From assembly GCA_035405645.1 (NCBI GenBank), contig DAONJL010000021.1:1-38635 (forward strand): 38,635 nt of DNA, given 5' to 3'. Made by a program: the position numbers and the translations under genes. This document shows positions 35,101-38,635 of this stretch, piece after piece; within the stretch, counting starts at the first letter, position 1; each line of letters starts with the position of its first letter. The stretch comes from DAONJL01 sp035405645 [NCBI: bacterium] (GTDB lineage Bacteria > JAGOBX01 > DAONJL01). The notes below the pieces were generated by a model, which had not been told where the DNA came from, made no database searches, and saw only the letters and a list, made by a program, of their open reading frames with translations.

Positions 35101-35867
35101 TTTGTATTAATTGGATTTACTTCATAACAATATATTTTTCCTTTAACTACCACTTCTTTATTTAATAATTCATTATTATTTTCATATAATTCTTTTAATG
35201 TGATTGCTATGCTATCATTAAAATCTTTACCATATAAAATATTGTTATTTGTATTAATTATATTTTTTTCTTTATTATTTTGATTTTTTATTTCTTTATT
35301 TATCTCTTCTTTTATTTCAGCAATTGCTTCTTTTGATACTTCAAAATTTATCGTGATTTGTTCATTTAATCTGTGACTTAAATATTCCTCTATATATTTT
35401 GCTAACTTCATTTTTTTAATTAAATTAATTAAATAATTTGAAAAAATAAATAAAGTTAATTGCTTTGAATTATCATCATATTCAAATCTATTTTTATCAA
35501 AACCATTTTTCAACATTGGAAAATCTTCGCTTATTTCATTTAATATTTCATTTAAATTTTTAGTTAGATATTCATTTATATTTTTGACTTTATTCATTGA
35601 ATAGAGTTCTATTATTATGTTTCTTAATTCCTTAAAATCCTCTTTTAATGATTGTTTTAATTTTGTGACATAACCATTATCAGGTGCTTCAGGTATGTTA
35701 AAATGAAAATAACATCTATTATTTTTGATTGAATATTTTAAAAAATTTAATTCAAGGTTGTTTAAAAAATCTTTATACGCCTCATCTTCAGCACAATTTT
35801 TTATTTTTAATAATATTCTATTAAATGTATTTATATCTGGTTTTATAAAACAATAATTATAACTCAT
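32157..35867 (-). CDS. polC: PolC-type DNA polymerase III alpha subunit lacking the exonuclease domain
   Basis: The 1236-residue product is the main replicase of PolC type. It has the N-terminal domain (1-190), an OB domain (about 235-320), the PHP domain starting [14 protein letters not shown] near 334, and polymerase motifs: zinc ligands CPEC, CGIDL and CPEC; the catalytic [42 protein letters not shown]; and [23 protein letters not shown]. In canonical PolC a DEDD proofreading exonuclease interrupts PHP after GVEGNLV. Here [21 protein letters not shown] runs straight on into the second PHP half, and no DVETTG-type motif is present. The length, about 200 below a 1437-residue PolC, agrees. 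The ATG overlaps the stop of the upstream CNB gene. Confidence 0.95.
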   Translation of the reverse strand: [1236 protein letters not shown]

Positions 35868-36325
35868 TTTATTTGAAAACTTAAAAAATCAATAAATCGT
35901 TCGTTTGCTTCTCTTAATCTTTTTGAAAGTATATAAGCAAGCCGAACCATAATTTTATATGCAATTAAAGGAGCAAGAGTAATAATAGAACAAAAATTAA
36001 CATACGGCAAAACAAGTAAAGTTACAGGTGTAACTGCAATAGCAGATGCACTACGCACATTTCCTTCTAATAATGCCATTTCACCAAAACATTCATTTGT
36101 TGATAATTGTGTGAGTATTTTTTCTTTTTTTTCATTTATTCTTTTTGTTATTTTAACTATTCCATTTACAATTACATACAATTCGTTTGCCTGGGTGTTT
36201 TCTTCAAATATTATCTCATCTTTTTGATAATTTACTATTTTAAAATGTTCACTAATTAAATCTAATTCATCATCTAATAAATAAGAAAAAATAAAACAAT
36301 TTTTAAGAAATTCTTTTATTTCCAT
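35864..36325 (-). CDS. Cyclic-nucleotide-binding (Crp-like) domain protein without a DNA-binding domain
   Basis: The 153-residue product is a single cNMP-binding domain. YQKDEIIFEENTQANELYVIVNGIVKI near 33 and the phosphate-binding cassette FGEMALLEGNVRSASAIA near 96 are typical, with the Glu and Arg that hold a cyclic nucleotide. It lacks the HTH of Crp/Fnr regulators, so it likely acts as a small sensor that binds a partner. A GGAG site 9 nt upstream sets the start. Its stop overlaps the polC ATG (ATGA) and pilT is 80 nt upstream. A role in pilus retraction, cell state or replication control is possible but not shown. Confidence 0.87.
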   Translation of the reverse strand: MEIKEFLKNCFIFSYLLDDELDLISEHFKIVNYQKDEIIFEENTQANELYVIVNGIVKITKRINEKKEKILTQLSTNECFGEMALLEGNVRSASAIAVTPVTLLVLPYVNFCSIITLAPLIAYKIMVRLAYILSKRLREANERFIDFLSFQIK

Positions 36326-36384
36326 TTTTTTAAACTCCTAAATTTTATAAAATTATTTTGTTTTAAAAATGTTTTTTTGTAAAG

Positions 36385-36406
36385 AAAATTTTTTTAAAAA
36401 AATTTT
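36385..36406 (-). terminator. Weak A/T palindrome between pilT and the CNB gene
   Basis: AAAATTTTTTT / AAAAAAATTTT is a perfect palindrome at the end of pilT followed by a T-rich stretch. It has no G-C pairs, so at most it attenuates transcription. It may also be chance in such A+T-rich DNA. Confidence 0.25.
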
Positions 36407-37497
36407 TATTCACCATCATCAATATTCGGATAATAGCCCTGACAAAACCTATCAAATAATGCTGGTCTTGAACAACGAGATGAAGCATTATCATAACTAA
36501 TTAAATTATTTTTATATAAAGCAACAAGTGCCTGGTCAAATGTCTGCATTCCATCTTGTGAACCATTATGAATATGAAATAATAATTTTTCTAATTGATT
36601 TTCTCTTATTAATTTTTTTATTGTTGGAGTTTGATAAAGAATTTCAACTGCTGGAATTAAACGCGAATTATCAATAGATGGAATTAACATTTGTGACAAA
36701 ATTGCTTTTATATTTTCTGATAATAAATTTCTAATCTGATCATGCTTATTCTTTGGAAAAAATTCAATAATTCTATCAATTGTCTGAACTGTATTACCTG
36801 TATGTAATGTGCTAAAAACTAAATGACCTGTCTCTGATGCTTCTATTGCTGACATCACTGTTTCTGCATCACGCATTTCGCCAATTACTATTATATCTGG
36901 ATTTTGACGCATTACAGCTCGTAATGCTAATGAATAACTTTTTGAATCTATTCCTATTTCTCGTTGTGTTATTGTGCTTTTTTTATCTGTATGAATAAAT
37001 TCAATCGGGTCTTCTATTGTAACTATATGTTTTGCATAATTTTGATTTATATAATCTATTATTGCTGCCATTGTTGATGATTTGCCTGAACCTGTTGTCC
37101 CTGTTATTAATATTATTCCTTTTATATAATTAAATATATTATAAATTTGTGATGGTAATAATAATTCTTCAAATGTTGGTATTTTTGATTTTATATGTCT
37201 GAATACTGCTGCTAATCCATTTTTTTGCCAGAATGCATTTACTCTAAATCTTCCTATTTCTTCATTATAAAATGCAAAATCTATTTCTTCCCGTTCTTGT
37301 ATTAATTTTTTAAATAGTTCTTCTGAACTTATTTCTTTAAAATATTCCATTAAATCTTCGTTTGTTAATATAGCCATTTCCCCTCGATATAATTCTTTAT
37401 TTATTCGAAAAATTGGTGGACAATCTTTTTTTAATATTAAGTCCGATGCATTATATTGAACCATTAAATTTAATATTTGTAATATTGTTATTTTCAT
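36406..37497 (-). CDS. pilT: Type IV pilus retraction ATPase PilT
   Basis: The 363-residue product has the PilT/PilU layout: an N-terminal PAS-like domain (about 1-100, ITILQILNLMVQYNASDLILK), Walker A GTTGSGKSS near 133, the Asp box VTIEDPIEF, Walker B VIGEMRDAET and the His box LVFSTLHTGNT. The AIRNLI-type motif is represented by KLIRENQLEKL. The C-terminal tail SRCSRPALFDRF resembles PilU-like ends, so PilU is possible. It drives filament disassembly for twitching and DNA uptake. It lies 9 nt after the Rpn gene on the same strand, so the pair is probably cotranscribed. Confidence 0.92.
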   Translation of the reverse strand: MKITILQILNLMVQYNASDLILKKDCPPIFRINKELYRGEMAILTNEDLMEYFKEISSEELFKKLIQEREEIDFAFYNEEIGRFRVNAFWQKNGLAAVFRHIKSKIPTFEELLLPSQIYNIFNYIKGIILITGTTGSGKSSTMAAIIDYINQNYAKHIVTIEDPIEFIHTDKKSTITQREIGIDSKSYSLALRAVMRQNPDIIVIGEMRDAETVMSAIEASETGHLVFSTLHTGNTVQTIDRIIEFFPKNKHDQIRNLLSENIKAILSQMLIPSIDNSRLIPAVEILYQTPTIKKLIRENQLEKLLFHIHNGSQDGMQTFDQALVALYKNNLISYDNASSRCSRPALFDRFCQGYYPNIDDGE

Positions 37498-37506
37498 AAT
37501 TTGCTC

Positions 37507-38526
37507 TTATTTTAAATATTTTATTACTTCCTCTTTTTTATTTGCTTCTAATATTGCATCAAGTGCTTTATTTAATCGTCGTTCTTCTACACATTTTTTT
37601 ATCATCTCTTTTTCTTTTTTACTTATTCCAAAGCGTTTGTCTATCAGTCTTATTAAATATTCTTGCTTGCCTTTGATTATTCCTTCCTCTCGTCCTTCTT
37701 CTCGTCCTTCTTCTCGTCCTTCCTCTCGTCCTTCCTCTCGGCCTTCCTCTCGGCCTTCCTCTCTTATATCTTCAACCAATAATTCTATCATTGTTCTTAC
37801 CTCCTTTTTTTCTTTTATCTTTTCTATCTCTTTATCCTCTATCTTTGCTTCAAACATATAATTCAACCATTTTAAAAAAATTTTTACATCTATTATGTTT
37901 TCTTTCTTTATATATTTTATTATTTTTTCTATATATTTTCTTATCTCTTTCTCTCTGCCTCTTTGCTCTAAATATATTACTATACCTATTAAATTTCTTA
38001 ATTTTTCTATCACTTCTTTCTTTATATCTTTTATTATTATTGGATAATACTCAAAACTCGGTATATATTTTTCCGGTATATTCTGCTCTATCATCTCTTT
38101 TACATTTCTCGCTACTCCCCATTTCTTTTCTCCTCGATATATCACTATTGCAAATACATTTGGTAATTTTCCTTTCTCACTCTCTTTCATTATCCCTAAA
38201 TATAATTCACATATATAATTCAATATCCTTATTGGTAATTTCTTGTCTGGATCATTTTGAAATTCTAATAATACATATAAATATGCTTCCATTTCATCGC
38301 TTATCTTTATCTTATATATCATATCTGCTTCTCGTTTTTTAAACTCTTCACTTATAAATGTTTTATCTATTATCTCTATTTCTTCTTCCTTTATCTTTTT
38401 TACAAATTCTTCTTTTACTAATCCCATTAATAATTCTATAAATATTCTTTTGCTGCTGAATAAATATTTATATGCTTTATCGTACGAGATATTTGGTTTG
38501 ATTGTTAAATGAACTGATTTCTTCAT
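37507..38526 (-). CDS. Rpn-family (PD-(D/E)XK nuclease, Transposase_31) protein with REEG repeats
   Basis: The 339-residue product is a member of the Rpn/YhgA-like family, formerly called transposase. After the N-terminal SYDKAYKYLFSSKRIFIELLMGLV comes the nuclease core EADMIYKIKISDEMEAYLYVLLEFQNDPDKKLPIRILNY at about 75-115, with the D...E.Q pattern of a PD-(D/E)XK site. About 7 REEG units lie near residues 257-285, followed by a helical tail. Rpn proteins promote recombination-like transfer of genes and are linked to mobile DNA and phage defence. The ATG at 38526 follows a promoter at exactly leaderless distance; a TTG at 38562 is within the -35 box. Confidence 0.9.
   Translation of the reverse strand: MKKSVHLTIKPNISYDKAYKYLFSSKRIFIELLMGLVKEEFVKKIKEEEIEIIDKTFISEEFKKREADMIYKIKISDEMEAYLYVLLEFQNDPDKKLPIRILNYICELYLGIMKESEKGKLPNVFAIVIYRGEKKWGVARNVKEMIEQNIPEKYIPSFEYYPIIIKDIKKEVIEKLRNLIGIVIYLEQRGREKEIRKYIEKIIKYIKKENIIDVKIFLKWLNYMFEAKIEDKEIEKIKEKKEVRTMIELLVEDIREEGREEGREEGREEGREEGREEGREEGIIKGKQEYLIRLIDKRFGISKKEKEMIKKCVEERRLNKALDAILEANKKEEVIKYLK
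37689..37760 (-). repeat. 12-bp tandem repeat inside the Rpn gene
   Basis: Six tandem 12-bp units of CTCGTCCTTCTT/CTCGGCCTTCCT type occur in frame and encode REEG tetrapeptides on the minus strand. The units differ slightly (T/G and T/C changes), so the array has diversified by unit duplication. Unit gain or loss would change length without frameshift. Confidence 0.9.
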
Positions 38527-38533
38527 ATTATTA

Positions 38534-38562
38534 AAAATAAAAAACTTCAAAATATTAGTCAA
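38534..38562 (-). promoter_or_regulatory. Promoter of the Rpn-pilT operon
   Basis: On the minus strand TTGACT (38562-38557) and TATTTT (38539-38534) are spaced by 17 bp. The ATG at 38526 starts 7 nt after the -10 box, consistent with a leaderless message. Confidence 0.5.
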
Positions 38563-38585
38563 GGTTATTTTGAAATATCTCCGGG

Positions 38586-38615
38586 AAGTTTACAGACATG
38601 GTATACCCTTTTCTT
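38586..38615 (-). repeat. Right copy of the end repeat
   Basis: Read on the minus strand, AAGAAAAG, TATACCAT and TGTAAACTT occur in the same order as at 166-196. The flanking sequence beyond (38616-38635) shows no open frame matching the left fragment, although only 20 bases remain. Confidence 0.6.
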
Positions 38616-38635
38616 AAGAATATATTATTAAAAAT

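Noticed and set aside
37791-38342. 183-codon plus-strand open frame rich in Leu and Ser
   Set aside because: It is antisense to the Rpn gene and reflects the Lys/Glu-rich coding strand.
1-38635. CRISPR array or cas genes
   Set aside because: No direct repeat with regular unique spacers and no Cas-like protein is present. The 12-bp array at 37689 is a coding repeat.

Overview
This 38.6 kb window comes from a very A+T-rich bacterial genome. It encodes an LptF/LptG-like permease, an LCP-family protein, a lipoprotein, a PorV/PorQ-like outer-membrane protein, type II secretion/type IV pilus parts and a PolC-type replicase. That mix points to a diderm, pilus-bearing bacterium. Cysteine desulfidase, twin ferredoxin-ATPases and NifX-like proteins suggest an anaerobe. 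I cannot place the phylum; PolC in a diderm fits Thermotogae, Fusobacteria or an uncultured candidate lineage. The two window ends carry related sequence in inverted orientation, so the window is probably a contig that broke at a repeat.

Layout. 1-640: a truncated mobile-element-like fragment, an orphan Fur box and a Ser-Tyr-Thr tRNA cluster on the minus strand. 736-17556: a long run of plus-strand genes, namely a CheA-like degenerate protein with gspF and gspG, alr, an LptF/G-like permease, mreB, an LCP protein, rsfS, a lipoprotein, two TPR proteins, a lytic transglycosylase, recA-recX-comM, a glycosyltransferase, a macrodomain protein and a nitroreductase. These serve envelope growth, surface secretion, recombination and DNA uptake. 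17983-22932: an iron-regulated island with fur, DUF5320, a NifX-like gene, two MinD/Mrp ATPases with ferredoxin domains, a cysteine desulfidase and a second NifX-like gene. Two near-consensus Fur boxes sit on its first promoters. 23078-30131 (minus strand): tilS, a DUF4139 gene, tRNA-Glu and tRNA-Lys, a gene desert of about 1.1 kb, a clostripain-type protease and a PorV-like gene. 30645-30898: an apparently independent structured RNA with a perfect promoter, divergent from a glycosyltransferase gene whose mRNA looks leaderless. 32157-38526 (minus strand): polC without its proofreading module, a cyclic-nucleotide-binding protein, pilT and an Rpn-family protein with a REEG repeat.

The observations I consider most interesting are the exonuclease-less PolC, the Fur-controlled Fe-S/sulfur island, the unassigned RNA of about 220 nt, the degenerate CheA-like protein heading the gspF-gspG operon, and the exported barrel/zinc-ribbon/TPR fusion. 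Promoters are unusually easy to read here: most are TTGACA-like and TATAAT-like boxes separated by exactly 16 bp. All functional calls rest on reading motifs by eye; no database search was run.
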